The notes under the pieces: model-generated | Told to the model about the DNA's origin: nothing | The model's input: the letters and a program-made list of their open reading frames with translations, nothing else | The model's database searches: none | Shown: one piece after another, positions 23,941 to 35,495 of the stretch | How positions within the stretch are numbered: position 1 is the first letter of the stretch | How the letters are laid out: each line of letters begins with the position of its first letter | Source of the DNA: Salvator merianae | Taxonomy: Eukaryota; Chordata; Lepidosauria; Squamata; Teiidae | Length of the DNA: 64,000 bases | Direction: 5' to 3' | NCBI GenBank assembly: GCA_003586115.2 | Contig: QVOM02000126.1 | Span: 55,238,047-55,302,046, forward strand | Made by a program: the position numbers and the translations under genes

Positions 23941-24567
23941 CTCCTTCCTTTGGATTTGAATTTGTCCTAATTCAAGGAGGGTTAAAATCCTGGGAAATTA
24001 TTCTGAAGAATTATTAATGGAGCAAATTATTTTAAAACTGAGAGACATATATTGGCATAGCAGGTGAATTGGTTTCCTTTTGCTTCCTTTTGTTTCCTTT
24101 TGTTTCCTCTTCTCTTCCTCCCCCCATTTTTCAAATGCTTTTCTTAAAGTATTGTTCTGGAACCTGGTTCCTTTTGCAGCTTCCAAGGGCTGCATTCACA
24201 CGAGGTTGGGGTCCAGTGGGTGAGGCTGGTAGCCACTCCAGGGGTGACTGAAGCAACAGTAAAATGCTCATACCTCATAGAAGCTCCCAGGATTCTAAGA
24301 AATGCTGAGAAGGAGCTTCCTACATAAATATGGAGCCCATAAATATGACTGAAAGTCCGGCATTTTGGGTGGTCTCATAAAGCAACTGTGTCAGAAACTG
24401 GACCAGTAACTCTCCTTCTCATTATTATAAAATGTATTTAGGTAGTGTTTCTGTCATTGTATTCAAGCACTTGCTTTTTCTGTTGTTGTTGTTTTTAGAT
24501 TTTTGAATTTAAACATTGCCTTGTGTTACCTATGCTGGAGAGGCAATCATTCTACTAGTGAGTCTAG
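23941..24567. other. unassigned sequence
   Basis: No gene or repeat assigned. Near 24070-24110 tgcttccttttgtttcctttt repeats a pyrimidine word about four times. Confidence 0.45.
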
Positions 24568-25009
24568 GGGGCTGTTTGCACTTTCCACCATAGAACAGGA
24601 TAATTATTCTGTTCTATGGTGGAACATGTCTTGTAGCATGGACACCATCCACACTGTGATGCCATAGAAAAGATTAGCAGCAGAATGTCAACATTCATCA
24701 TGACAGTGACTGGGAAGCTTCTGGCCACTGCATGGTGACCAGCAATGCCATGCAATGGCACAGGTGCCACCACTGCTGTACAATGGCACAGGCACAAGCA
24801 CACAACTGTACAGCCATAGTCATGCCACTCTGCATTCGCACCTGGAAGTGGGTGCAAATGCAGTGTACAGGGAGAAGGCCAGTTGCTCCTAGTACAGCTG
24901 TGGAGCATGATTTTGTGTTCCACTGCAGGTAGTGATCAGGAGCAAAGTGCAGAGGCACTAGACTAGTGAGTTTCCCTGATGCTCACCAGTACCAAGTACA
25001 AAAGGGTTC
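24568..25009. mobile_element. MITE, main family, 3-bp TSD tag
   Basis: The ends ggggctgtttgcactt and aagtacaaaagggttc are inverted repeats. The triplet tag flanks both sides (24565-24567 and 25010-25012). The subterminal palindrome tagaacaggataa / ttattctgttcta lies at 24591-24616, and the other-end hairpin gactagtgag / ctcaccagt lies near 24961-24990. It is in reverse orientation compared with 36495-36922. Confidence 0.85.
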
Positions 25010-26722
25010 TAGAATATTAGCAGCTGCACTAATAATGGGAGAAATCAATTTAATTAATAATGCCATAATTGAAAGGAAAGAATCTGTTTTATGTCTGATT
25101 CCTAGTGCACATCTAGCTTAAATAATCCCCTGATAGTACATTTCAGAGTGGTCTTAGGAAGCCGTGGGTTTAATCATTTTAGGAGCTCTAAATATAGGAC
25201 ATAGCCTTGTATGCTACCTAAGCTCCTGAGGGTAGAATGAAAATACAATAAATATATTATCAACCTTATTAATTAAAAACCCTGCAACAGCATAGCAAAA
25301 AATTAGCTCATTAGCAAAGCATAAGCTGAGGATAATTTTCTCTTCCATGGAATTATGAACATCCTATCTTTGTGTGTATGTGTCTTTGAGTGGGTGAAGA
25401 AACTGAGACTTGTAAAGACAAAAACCTTGTTATTTAGGGATGAATTACTTCTAGTCACCAAGTTATTCAGAAGCTTTCTGTGGCCTCTGATAGTATTAAC
25501 AGCAACCAAATGGCACCAGAAAATAAACCTAAGTCGCATTCAATCTCATAGGAAGACTCTGGATTGGCCTTGACCAATTTCATGTTGTCTAGGGTTGATA
25601 AGGGGTGTAATTCATAAAATGACAGAACCTATCTGAGAAAGGGTGAATAAGTTTTTCTGCTTGCCAGCAAAACAAAAGAGAAGGGCAAGAGAAGGCAGAT
25701 ACAGTTATTACTATCCATACTAGGAGTACTGATTTATACTGGGAATTAGTGCATCTAGCTACAGATTCTTCGAGATTTTTACACGAAAGTTTTAAAAATG
25801 CTAAACTGACTAGGAGACTCTGAGTCACCCTTAAGAATACTCTTCATACACAAATTAAATACATCAAATCTAAAACTTCATTAAAACACAGCAAAAAATC
25901 CTTAAAGATGTTTAAAATATAAAAATGATAGCTTCTGACAGTTAGCCAGATCTATCAGAATATTGCAAGAGCAAAAGAGCATTTTTTCAGAGTGAGGGGA
26001 AAGAAATCCAAATAAGGAAGGCACTTTGACAGCTAGAGTTGGACTATGCAGCTGTAGAAGGACATATAAGAAAGTGGATTGACAGCTTAGCACACACAGT
26101 GCATGTACAGAAACCCAAATAAGGAAAATGAAGTGTTATGGGTTGGTTTTATGAATGAAAAGATCATCTGAGGGCAAATTTTGACAGCATGAGTGCATAA
26201 AGGGTAGGTAAAAGGATAGAACTTGCACCTATTTTGCATCTTTCTATGCTAAAGAGCCCCATTTTCCCTTCCAGGAGCAGCCAGCTACGTTCTTACCGTC
26301 ATTGTGGAGAAATCTTTCTGCTTCTATTGATAGCAGCAAGAAGAGGAGATGTGAAGAAGAGCTGAGTGGTTTTTTCAGGCAATACTGGTTCAAAGATGAC
26401 AGGAATGAGTGGTAGACATCAGAAGGAAATCTGAATGTACCTGGCTGCTCCAAATGATAAGATTTTATGCACATCTGGATGGGTTATCTCTCCCTCCTGG
26501 GTCTGCCTGGGGTGGAGATTATGCTAGGCTATGTTACTGTAAGTCTACAGGAATCTGCTCTGGTGGGAATTTGGAGGGGAGGGGACAGAAGAAGGTATGT
26601 GATGTGGGTGCTTATATCACTAAGTCCTTACTTGGTTTGTTTCCTGCCACCCTTGCATACCTGCAGGGGAGAGGAAAGACACCTGAACTGTAATTGTTAA
26701 TGAGTTTTCTGGTGACCTTTAC
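25010..26722. other. unassigned AT-rich sequence
   Basis: No gene or repeat recognised. It lies downstream (minus strand) of the candidate exon at 26723-26934, and I see no convincing partner exon in it. Confidence 0.35.
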
Positions 26723-26934
26723 CTGAAGCATCCTCTTTGGTGCTTGCTGAAATTGGTTTTAGAAGGATTTCATTAACATTCTGCTTGAAACGCCTTGCAG
26801 ATGTGTACTGGAACAATTGTCTTGTCTGGGTTGCCAAATACTTGTTTCCACATCCTTTGCAATCATTAATATTTTTAATTCCCTTAGCTGGAACTTGTCT
26901 GGGCAAATGATTTTTCTTATCCTCTTTGCTTCTT
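26723..26934 (-). CDS. candidate coding exon, protein not identified
   Basis: On the minus strand a pyrimidine-rich acceptor, cattttttcttgtttctag, ends at 26935. It is followed by 212 open bases and then a donor-like cag/gtaaag at 26723-26721. The frame enters with one base and leaves with one, giving 70 full codons. The peptide is basic and polar; it includes CKGCGNKYLATQTRQLFQYT and then SARRFKQNVNEILLKP. I do not recognise the family and find no neighbouring exon, so this may be a real internal exon, a pseudo-exon, or chance. An open frame of this length alone is not unusual here; the matching splice sites are what raise it above background. Confidence 0.28.
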
Positions 26935-27639
26935 CTAGAAACAAGAAAAAATGTTGACCTTTTTGCAGACAAGTTTGTCTTCTAAACATGGGTGCAGGTA
27001 GGAAAAAAATGGCTACATTTTAGTCTAAATACAGGGTCCATGCTACTTTATGCAAATTATATTTCACATTATTTACATAGATCAAGAGTGCCTGTGCCTT
27101 GGCAATGCCCTTGCCTTTGCATGGTACAGCACTTCCAAGTTATGCATTCTGAGTAATCATGCTACACAGTTTCCATACACACAGGGGCAAGGTCAAGAAT
27201 TAGATCAAATAATATGTATTAAAATAAGATTCAATGAAGTTTTGGCATTCCTAACCTTCCACCATATTTTAATGTATCACAAGTATATTATTGCAGAGAA
27301 AGAACCTAAATAATGGATGTCAATGTCAGATATTAAAATGAGGGGGGAGGGACCTTTAGCAGCTGTTCTGCTGTCCTTCTGCCTTGGAAAAGAAATACAG
27401 AATTTCAAAAGTCTTGTTATTCTGGATGTGTTAATAACATAGAAGTCTTGCATCAAAAAACTAGTTTCTCTGCATTCTCCCATTCAACCATCCTTATTAC
27501 ACCCCTTGTTTTATGACAGTGATAAGATTACTCAGTATAAGGACTGGGGAGACAGTAGTTTGTACTATTTGAGTTACCTATTCGAAAATGCCCTTTCATG
27601 CTTAGGCATTTAACTGCAACTGAAAGCCAGCATAAGAAT
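26935..27639. other. unassigned sequence
   Basis: No gene or repeat recognised between the candidate exon and the L1 fragment. Confidence 0.4.
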
Positions 27640-27969
27640 CAATTTATGTATGTACATTCTGTATTTTATAGTTTCTAGAGGGAAAAGAGCAAGCAAACGG
27701 AGCACTAACTAAATTTGATGCCTCTTACAAACAATATGGGAATAAGCAAAGAGGCAGATTATCAGTTGTTTATAACATTCTATTAGAGCAAACTACAGGA
27801 AATTTTGATGGATTGAAAAATGAACAGAAAATGAATTTGCATTTGCCCTTGACTAATAATTTATGGGCACTGGTATGGAATAGTACACTTACACACTCAA
27901 TTTCTACAAGAATCTGTGAAAACAATCTCAAAATATTTTTTAGATAGTTTCTTACTCTGCAGCAGCTTA

Positions 27970-28187
27970 GTCCGTAACCACATACATGAAAAATGGTGTC
28001 TCAAAAATATCCTAGAAGTGGTAGCATCTATGCACTAATGTTCCCATATCAATGCTATTCCACATTCCAAAGTCATTTTCAGATATTGAGTGTTGATTAT
28101 AGGTGGAATGGGAACTTTAGTGTCCATATGCTGCCACTAAGCCACTTTTGAGCCACTTAAAAAAAAAAAATGTGTATGGATACAGCC
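27970..28187. mobile_element. MITE, GGCTGTGTCCACAC-type, inside L1
   Basis: The left end gtccgtaaccacatac is degraded. The right end gccacttttgagcc ... gtgtatggatacagcc matches 13438-13668. L1 coding text is present on both sides, which confirms insertion. No clean target duplication remains. Confidence 0.65.
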
Positions 28188-28217
28188 AGTGTCTTACTAG
28201 TTTCAATGTGACTCCAA

Positions 28218-28400
28218 GGTCCTTTTCACACGGAGTCTTATTCTGGGATATATCCTGGAATGGGGGGGCCTGCAATCCACATGTTAGTGCAGACTATGGC
28301 AGGCCTCAGATAGGTGCCTACCACAGTCTGAACTAGCATGTGGAAAGCAGGCCTTCATTCTGTGATATATCCCAAAATAAGGCCCAGTGCAGAAAGAGCT
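28218..28400. mobile_element. MITE, palindromic subfamily, 3-bp TSD caa, inside L1
   Basis: The ends ggtccttttcacac and gtgcagaaagagct are an inverted pair and the element is nearly palindromic (gggatatatcctgga; gtgatatatccc). The triplet caa lies at 28215-28217 and 28401-28403. If the element and one caa copy are set aside, the L1 reading runs in frame across the junction, which independently confirms the duplication length. Confidence 0.85.
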
Positions 28401-28879
28401 CAAGTTATTGGTGAGGTTGTGGGAAAGTTAGAACATTCTTGCACCTGTGGCAAGAATGTTCTACAATTAATATTTTTGGTGTAGATAGTTGATGAGATAA
28501 GGCAAATCATGAAGGATGAAATGACAATATCACCAGAATAAGAGTTACTGTTCAAAGATTTAAGTCAAAGAAATGTTAAAAATAAGCCTACTAGTTTCTG
28601 GTAGGATAATGATTACACAATCATGGAAAGCAGATGAAGGTTTCTCACTAAATAGGTGGTGGCAAACATCATGGCAAACAGCTCTACTAAAAGTAGCTAA
28701 AAAGAAATATATGGGGTTGCCTTATGTGTTGTTTTATAGCATGGAAGAATTTCTTGGATTATGCACAAGATATCAATTGATCCCCTGCAATTTCTAAAGT
28801 CAAAGAAAATTAAGCTAATGTGGAAGATGTCTCCTTCTAGTTCTATCAATATCAGAGGTCATGGAGGGATGCCTTCAGA

Positions 28880-29245
28880 CGTTGATAAAGCCTTTTGGTG
28901 GAGGTTCATCAGGCATAAACATGATACAGTTTCTGGTACCTCATTAATATGTAACTCTTCACCCAGGCCTTTGATGCTTATTTCCTCCTAATGTTGTTTT
29001 GCACTGAGCTTGTAGTGGTAGGTATTGTATTTTACTAATGATTTTATTCCTCCTCCTGGCACTGCATGATTTTTAAGTTTTTGGCTGCATTCAGATGTTT
29101 CAGGAATGCTTTATTATGGAATATCCATGCTTTATCATAGAGTATCCAAAGACAGAGAAATATGTGACATCTGGATGCAGCCTTTATTTAAATAATTGTT
29201 GTAACCTGTACTGAGACCTCAGGGTATAGGGTGGAATGTAAATGC
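28880..29245 (+). mobile_element. L2/CR1-type LINE 3' end, interrupted
   Basis: A cttcacccaggcctttgatg segment near 28957-28976, typical of the L2-type ORF end, is followed by a T-rich 3' region. After the MITE at 29083-29182 the tail continues with attgttgtaacctgtac, cagggtatagggtgga and an aataataaat end at 29200-29245. Confidence 0.65.
29083..29182. mobile_element. short MITE, GGCTGCATCCAGATG ends, TSD ttt
   Basis: The ends ggctgcattcagatgt and acatctggatgcagcc differ at one of 16 positions. The triplet ttt is on both sides. At 100 bp it is the shortest of three copies (others at 12189 and 23509). It splits an L2-type 3' untranslated region. Confidence 0.8.
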
Positions 29246-31698
29246 AATAATAAATTAACAAGTCAAAACTTTAAACTCTGTCTTTTTTCATGCATAGGTA
29301 TTGGAATGCCATATTTCAGGTGTGTAACAAACACGCAGAGAATTTGGCTTTTTTTCAGGAGCCCAGGAATCAAAGTTCTGGCTGATCTGAGCTTACTGGT
29401 TATTTAGTACTGCACTTTCTATGTGCTTATGGCCTTGGGCTTTGGGTATGGGGGGGGGGGGAATCTTGCTGGCTTTTCCAGAGGCTAATCCTGCCCCAAT
29501 TACATCCCTGCCACAATATAGAATTGCCAGAAAATCATGACCAGTTTTGAAAGCATCATGAAGTGAGAGTTGACAAGGTGCACTCCTTTTGCCTGCTAAT
29601 TCTTTTGTTACATAAAACTGAGGTGCAGAACCAGTTGACATCAGATATAGACTTTAATTATGGCTGAGAACAAAGCAAAACAGCATCTTTACAGTCAAAC
29701 TGGCAGAAAAGAAGACAAAGTTGAATAGGAAGAATTTAGCTGAAGTGGGGGTATGACTCATAGACATTTATAAGCTCACTGGGTGGGTGGAAGAATAATT
29801 ATTTGTTCTTTGGTAATCACCTGGAAAGTGCTTTCTGGGGAAAGGATACACATTAGATTGTTTTTTTAAAAAAAAACTCTTAAATTAAAGCCCCCGAGCT
29901 CCATTCTGTCAATGCTGCAAGCCAGTATTGTCCTAAGGAAGACAATCTACAGGCCCATGGGCCCACCAAGAGAGGAATGGCAAGGCCAGGTAACAGGGCT
30001 TCTGTGACCCAGCCCTTTATACCTCCCCCTTGTCAGGTCTGCCTTATTCAAGTGATCCATGGGAAGGTTACAAAGCAATCAATAATCTTGTTGCAGTTGG
30101 TTTGTTTCTGCTGATAATAGGCACCAGGGCTACATAAACTGAGGACCAGTAGCAACTCATTAAATGAAACTAGAAGACTTAGAGCCAAGTGAAACTTCAG
30201 CAACAGCAAGTCTCCACTTTGAGTTTGAGGAAATCAAAGGAGGGGCTCAAACACCTCATCCTCCTTCCTCCCCACCCTATTGTTGCATTCATCAGTTGTC
30301 ACAGGTATTAACTTTCCCAGCTGACTGCTTTATAGGATCCCATCCCCTGGTCTGTATCTTCACAGCAGAACATTTAGATGGAGCTCGGGATAAGGTATGG
30401 ACTGTTCTTAACGCACACTCAGTGATATATTTCTTAAAAGAGGTAGCACCACCATGCATTCTGCAACAACCTTGAATATGTGGGAAGGTCTTCATTTTAA
30501 TCACCCTTTTAGTTTTTATGAAGTGCAGGAGGTGAAACATTTGGATAATAGTCATGTTAAGTCTGTTCTCTCTCTTTTATTTTTTTTTATTTTTTGCAGC
30601 AAATACTGCATTAACATTCAAATAAAGGAGAAGAGTGAAAAAAAGGATAATATTCCAGTGAGACTGAGAAGGAAAACTATTTTGAAATAAATATTTCTTG
30701 TTCGGATAAAATGAGACCTGTAGGGAGGGGTATGTGCGTGTGTGTATGCCCCCACATACAAACCTATCTGTACACTGGGAGAAAAGATGAGTGGTGTAAC
30801 GTCAATCAGTGTTATTCATAAACACACATTAGAGTTTAGACCAGGAATAATTTAGATTGTCTCCTAGTTTGTTGAGTCTGTAGGCAGCTATACTTTATAT
30901 TGCATTACCATATTGATTGAATGAACAGGGTCAGCCCTGCCACTCTTAGCTTCCCCTACTCCCATCCAGGGATAGAAAATTATTCTGAAGCCAATCATCA
31001 ATCAATGTATGTAATCAACCTCTTTAGCGTACTGTGCCATTTTCACATAACAAAATCTAAATATCAACACTTTTAAGTCTCACTTGGTAGTCTTGCCACA
31101 AAAAGCCAACCAGGATTTAAAATGTGTTTTGCTACTAAAAAGATTATTGCAATAGATTTATTCCAGAGGTTACATCATTCCCACTCTAGGACCTTTTGCT
31201 ATGTGAATTCATTTACATATAATTGTTTATCCATTATTGCTACACATCATATAGTCCCGCTAACTTTATTTTCATTCTAGAGGTTAATAGCTTTCTGAAT
31301 AAATTTAATAAAGCCACACTAAAAGTGACACTAAAATCAAGCAAATAAGCTTTCATTGTAATGTAAGAGCTTCTGACAATCAATATGTCTTAAATATATA
31401 ACACAAATCTAGTTGAGCAAGTAACTTTTTAGTAATGAGCAGAAATTACCCAGAATCCTTTGGATTTTAGCAGGCATAGCAATGTTTAGTCAATATGGTA
31501 GAATTGCCACATATATATGTGGAACGTTCACCACAGTGGTGCCAAAATGGTGCTATATACTCCCCACTTGGACTGGGCCTAAGTATCAGGTACTTGAATG
31601 CTCCACACATACAAATTCAGTTTAGCTTTAGAGCTGTTAAATGTAAACTTTACCTTCACTTTGTGCACAAGTTTCATTCAATGCACAAAAAACAGCTA
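29246..31698. other. unassigned, includes a possible LTR
   Basis: No gene recognised. The part at 29640-30060 is listed as a weak LTR candidate. A poly-G run is at 29450-29461. Frames at 29393-29641 (minus) and 30164-30475 (plus) contain no domain I can name. Confidence 0.35.
29640..30060 (-). mobile_element. weak solo-LTR candidate
   Basis: On the minus strand a TATA-like tataaagggctggg lies near 30010-30022, and a polyadenylation-like ataattaaag near 29650-29662, about 360 bp downstream. That is a plausible LTR promoter-to-polyA order. No terminal TG/CA pair, target duplication, internal region or second LTR is visible, so this is only a suggestion. Confidence 0.2.
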
Positions 31699-31850
31699 TG
31701 GCCTTTTCTGCACTTGGCCTTATACCGGATTATATTCTGGAATAGGGACCTGCCATCTGCATGCTAGTAGGAACTATGGCAGGCCCCACACAGGGCCTGC
31801 TGTAAACTTCACTAGTGTGCAGATAGCAGGTCCCTGTCTCATACTTATCA
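31699..31850. mobile_element. MITE, palindromic subfamily, right end decayed
   Basis: The left end tggccttttctgcactt and the interior ggattatattctggaat, ctgccatctgcatgctagt and gtgcagatagcaggtcc match 17982-18146 closely. The right terminus is lost before 31863. Confidence 0.65.
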
Positions 31851-31862
31851 AAAATTGTTCTT

Positions 31863-31905
31863 AGGAACATAAGAAATGCCCTGTTGAATCAGCAACCTGC
31901 TCTTA
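31863..31905 (+). repeat. fragment of dispersed squamate-type repeat
   Basis: aggaacataagaaatgccct followed by gttgaatcagc is the head of the repeat found at 57217-57560 (agccctgctggatca). Only about 40 bp remain. Confidence 0.5.
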
Positions 31906-32377
31906 TAGTCCGTTTCTGCAGTCACCTCTTTTGGAGTGGTCTAACTAACCCAGTCCACTCTATCTGCATTGTGAGAGTGAGGATGCCATCTGTCATGGGG
32001 TAAGCTCAGTAGCAATGCAGACACATCATCACTGTACCAGTCCACACAACTGTCCACAGCACCCTGTCCACAGCATCATCCACTCCTGCTAGTGATTGGT
32101 CCATGCCCCATGGCTTGTACATCATGTCTATTGAGAAAGGCTGCCACCAGACCTACCTATGTGCCAGAGTTTCACAAATGTTCTCTAGACAGTTTCCTAA
32201 GATTTGAAGTCCGGGCTGCAGTGTTTTCCCTCTACCCTACCACGTGCAGAAGCATTGAAGGCTGGACTAGAACAAAGTGACTTGGGACAGTTGTAGACCT
32301 CTTCAAACAGCTGTGCACATAATTTAGGACAGGGACCCCTTGGGATTGTTCTGGACTGGGATAGTGTTAGATAGTGC
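31906..32377. other. unassigned, MITE-like start
   Basis: gtccgtttctgcagtcacc at 31908 resembles a MITE left end, but no right end is found. Cytosine and CA-rich text follows. No gene seen. Confidence 0.3.
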
Positions 32378-32561
32378 TAGATCCATGCAGATAAAGCATA
32401 CTAGAGAGCTATTTCATAGTTTCAATGCAAAAATTCAACTAATTTCATTTTTGATCAAACACTGCAAATGTGAAAAAGTCATTTTTGTTTCAATGCAAAA
32501 ATTTCTGAAAATGAAATTTTACACGAATTTTCAAATGTGAATCAAAATTTGCACATCCCTA
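32378..32561. mobile_element. hAT-like fragment
   Basis: The right edge aaaatttgcacatcccta is a good hAT terminus and the interior (tttcaatgcaaaaatt, twice) resembles hAT MITE interiors. A left end tagatccatgcagat is possible, but flanking octamers do not match. Confidence 0.4.
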
Positions 32562-34488
32562 TTGCTCACAAGTCTCCCAGCAGCTGGCCTTCAGAAGCAT
32601 GCTGCCTTGCATATAAGCCTCCTTGAAGTCATACAGCCTTCAGGGCCACTAACCCCATGATGGCTCTGTCTTTCATGAATCCCCCCCCCCCAAAAAAAGA
32701 AGCCATCCAAATTGGTGGCTGTCATCACATCTTGTCATACAGAAATCCATATTTTAATGACGTGCTATGTGACATATATATATATGTCTTTGATCATGAC
32801 TTGCATAGAGGGGGCAGCCCACCCAACCATCAGAATCGAAACAAGGGAATTCCCAGCTTCAATTCTGATAGCAGAGATTTTTGGTGGTGGTGTTTTTTCA
32901 AACATGGCCCCAAGGCCAATTACTGTGTTCAAATACTAGGAATGCTGCTAAGGACACCTGTCAGTTTTGTCAAGTGGTGGTAGCGGCAGGGCACCACTGC
33001 AAGGGAAGAGCTGTTTGAGGTGCTCTGAGAGCTCTTCAAGTAGCTCTTCATTTAAAGTGCTGTAGCAGCGCCTGCATTGGCATGGTAGGGGGAAAGTGCT
33101 TCTTTTCTGCACATGAAACACAAGATGAGGGGGCAGTGTCATGTAGGCACTGCACTCTCATGGTTCATTCAAAGCATCATACAAGCACTGTGTGGATCCT
33201 GACTATGGATTTTTCCCCCACACCAGCTAGAAGTTCATGCTTCTCATTTATCTATTGTGTGACCACTATAGCCTGCTCAGAATTAAAACATTATTAATAA
33301 GCTAAGTGAATGAGATAGGGCAACCCTATACAAGTCCCACTGAGTAAATCGCACTGCAGTCAGTCATACAAGCTTCCAGGTAAATTAATGTAAGTTTGAA
33401 ACCTAAGGTTGCCATGCTTCTGATAACATCTTCTTGATACATTCCTCATGTTTTGTCCTTCCAGTTTGGAAGGAGAGCAGGGATTGAACTGGACATAGGA
33501 GTAAGATGCTGATCTTTCACTCTGAAATCTTCTAGACAGATTTTTCAGATTGGTTTTCAAAGACAAGAGATATCCCATGATAAAAATAAAACAGCAGCAA
33601 GTTTCCTCTACTCGTTTTGGGTTTTTTTTTTCTTGTCAGTAGCAGATAGCTCACTGCGTTTTGTTAAACAAAAAAAAAGAATTTTTTTTGCCATTTCTTT
33701 TACTAAACTCTTATCTCTCTTCCAAAATTAATTATTCACCTCCAGTCCCATCCCACCAATTACTTCTGCCTGCAAATGGCCCCAAGGAAAGGAAGAGTGA
33801 GGTGAAGAAGATTTCAGTATAAGGCAGAATATTCTTTGCACATTTTACTGTCTTGTCAACTTTACCATCCACCCATCTTTATCGGGCCCATTCTATTATC
33901 TTTGTCAGGTGCATATCTACTGCTTTTGAAAAGTGGCAGAACTATTATTTCTCCATTCATGTAGTTATCAGGTTTTTCTGAGCATCACTCAGCAACCATT
34001 ATGCTGCACAAGTTTTACCATGAAGTTAGGGATGCAGCTGCTTTTCATAAATAAATAAGCTGGCATCAAACAGACAATCAATCTAATTAGTGGCTTATGT
34101 TTTCATAGCACTCACAGCTGCCAAACCTAGAAAAGAGATTTCATTAGTAATAACAATATCCCAAAACTCCAGATTTTGAAAATTATAATCAAACAAATAT
34201 TTCTGATCTTAAAAAGAAGTTATCTTCAGTTTTCGCAGTGTAGTGCCTCTTGGATACTGGCAAAATTCAACTAGTCCACCAGGAAAGGCAGTCTGGCAGC
34301 ATCAGGATGGCACCAAGCTGGACATCCCTGACTTAAGAAATAGAGAAATACAGAGTACAGAGAAATATTTCCTCTGTGCTAATGTCAGCATGGGTAATGC
34401 ATCTATAGCAGGTTTTTTTTTTAAAAAAATAATAATCTAGAACTATATGGATAATAGTGTTGATGTTGATAATGATAATAATGGTGGT

Positions 34489-34513
34489 GATGATGATGAT
34501 GATGATGATGATG
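34489..34513. repeat. (GAT)8 microsatellite
   Basis: Uninterrupted GAT units preceded by degenerate GAT/AAT text from about 34460. Confidence 0.95.
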
Positions 34514-34775
34514 TAGCAACCCAAAGGTTCCTTTGATTACTATCCTAAGTCATGGGCTTGCAGCAGTTCACTTTGTTCGGCATGAAGAGCTAATGGGCAT
34601 TTGTAGGAGAGGGGAACGCTGCCTCAACCATATATCCTAGGAAGAAACCAAAGAACAAGTCACACGTACCCTTCCCCTGGAAAAATAAAATCTCTTTTTG
34701 TTGGTGCACTGCTAAGTGTAGGGCCTTGGCTCCAGGCCTCCAAACGCTTGTGATTGAAGATGGGAACTTGCCCCC

Positions 34776-34793
34776 CACACACACACACACACA
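34776..34793. repeat. (CA)9 microsatellite
   Basis: Nine CA units directly after a short C run. Confidence 0.95.
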
Positions 34794-35052
34794 AAGAGCA
34801 ATAGTAGCTTTTTAAACAGTTTTATAAAAAATACAAACACAAAAAAACAAGATAAGTACAAGACATAACAATATCATAGTTTGGTTGTAGCGAGCAATAC
34901 TTATCAACTATGCTTGAGGGTAACTGAGAAATTCTTTCAAAGCATTGAGCCAGTTTCATTATAAAGCAGAAGTTAGAAAAGCAGGAAGGAAGGAAGGAAG
35001 AAATCACATCAGCTTCGTCCATGAGTTTTCTTCAGCAGCACTAAGTATCTAA

Positions 35053-35495
35053 AGGGCTTTCCACACTTGTGTTCCAGGACAGGGTGGGCCTCCCTGTTCT
35101 AGAACAAACAACCCATCCCAAACTGGGATGGGTTGCCAGGTGAGCAGAACAGAGACTTCCAACTTCAGATGGCTCATTCTACTCCAGTCCTTGCCACAAC
35201 ATCCAGCAACACTTCCTGGAGCACCTTAAAAATGGACACCAGTAGTATACCAAGACCTTGTCATCCACATGGCTTGTGGTCTGATATACTACTTCTGGAC
35301 ATGTTATAGACATTAGCATTGACATCTACGGCTACACTGGGTTAGGGTACTGTTTTAGGCACCTGTTCCACCCTTCTTCCAATGTGAATGAAACACGACA
35401 GAGGAGTGAGACTTAACCTAGTCTGCACTAGTGTGTGGACTGCTGCTCCTTATTCCAGACTTTGGTCCACAATAAGGGGCAGTACAGAAAGGGTC
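35053..35495. mobile_element. MITE, main family, 3-bp TSD taa
   Basis: The left end agggctttccacactt and right end gtacagaaagggtc are inverted. taa flanks both sides (35050-35052 and 35496-35498). Internal inverted words include ccatcccaaactgggatgg (35112-35130). A 443-bp element without coding capacity. Confidence 0.75.

Larger units (their letters stand above)
27640..28800 (+). mobile_element. L1-clade LINE ORF2 C-terminal fragment, twice interrupted
   Basis: Broken reading frames follow the L1 ORF2 C-terminal order: SVVYNILLEQ near 27758, LWALVWNSTLTHSI near 27860 and RICENNLKIFFR near 27915. Then comes the zinc-knuckle-like GCGKVRTFLHLWQEC near 28415-28450. GRIMITQSWKADEG and LNRWWQTSWQTALL follow near 28600-28700. 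Stops are present. Two MITEs interrupt it, at 27970-28187 and 28218-28400. The right limit near 28800 is approximate. Confidence 0.75.
32562..35052. other. unassigned; two microsatellites
   Basis: No gene recognised. A C-run plus A-run lies at 32681-32698. Near 33322-33362 the text may be a remnant of a common amniote repeat, not confirmed. Microsatellites at 34489 and 34776 are listed separately. Confidence 0.35.

Noticed and set aside
33322..33362. Possible remnant of a common amniote repeat (caaccctatac, cccactgag)
   Set aside because: Too short and diverged to support by eye.
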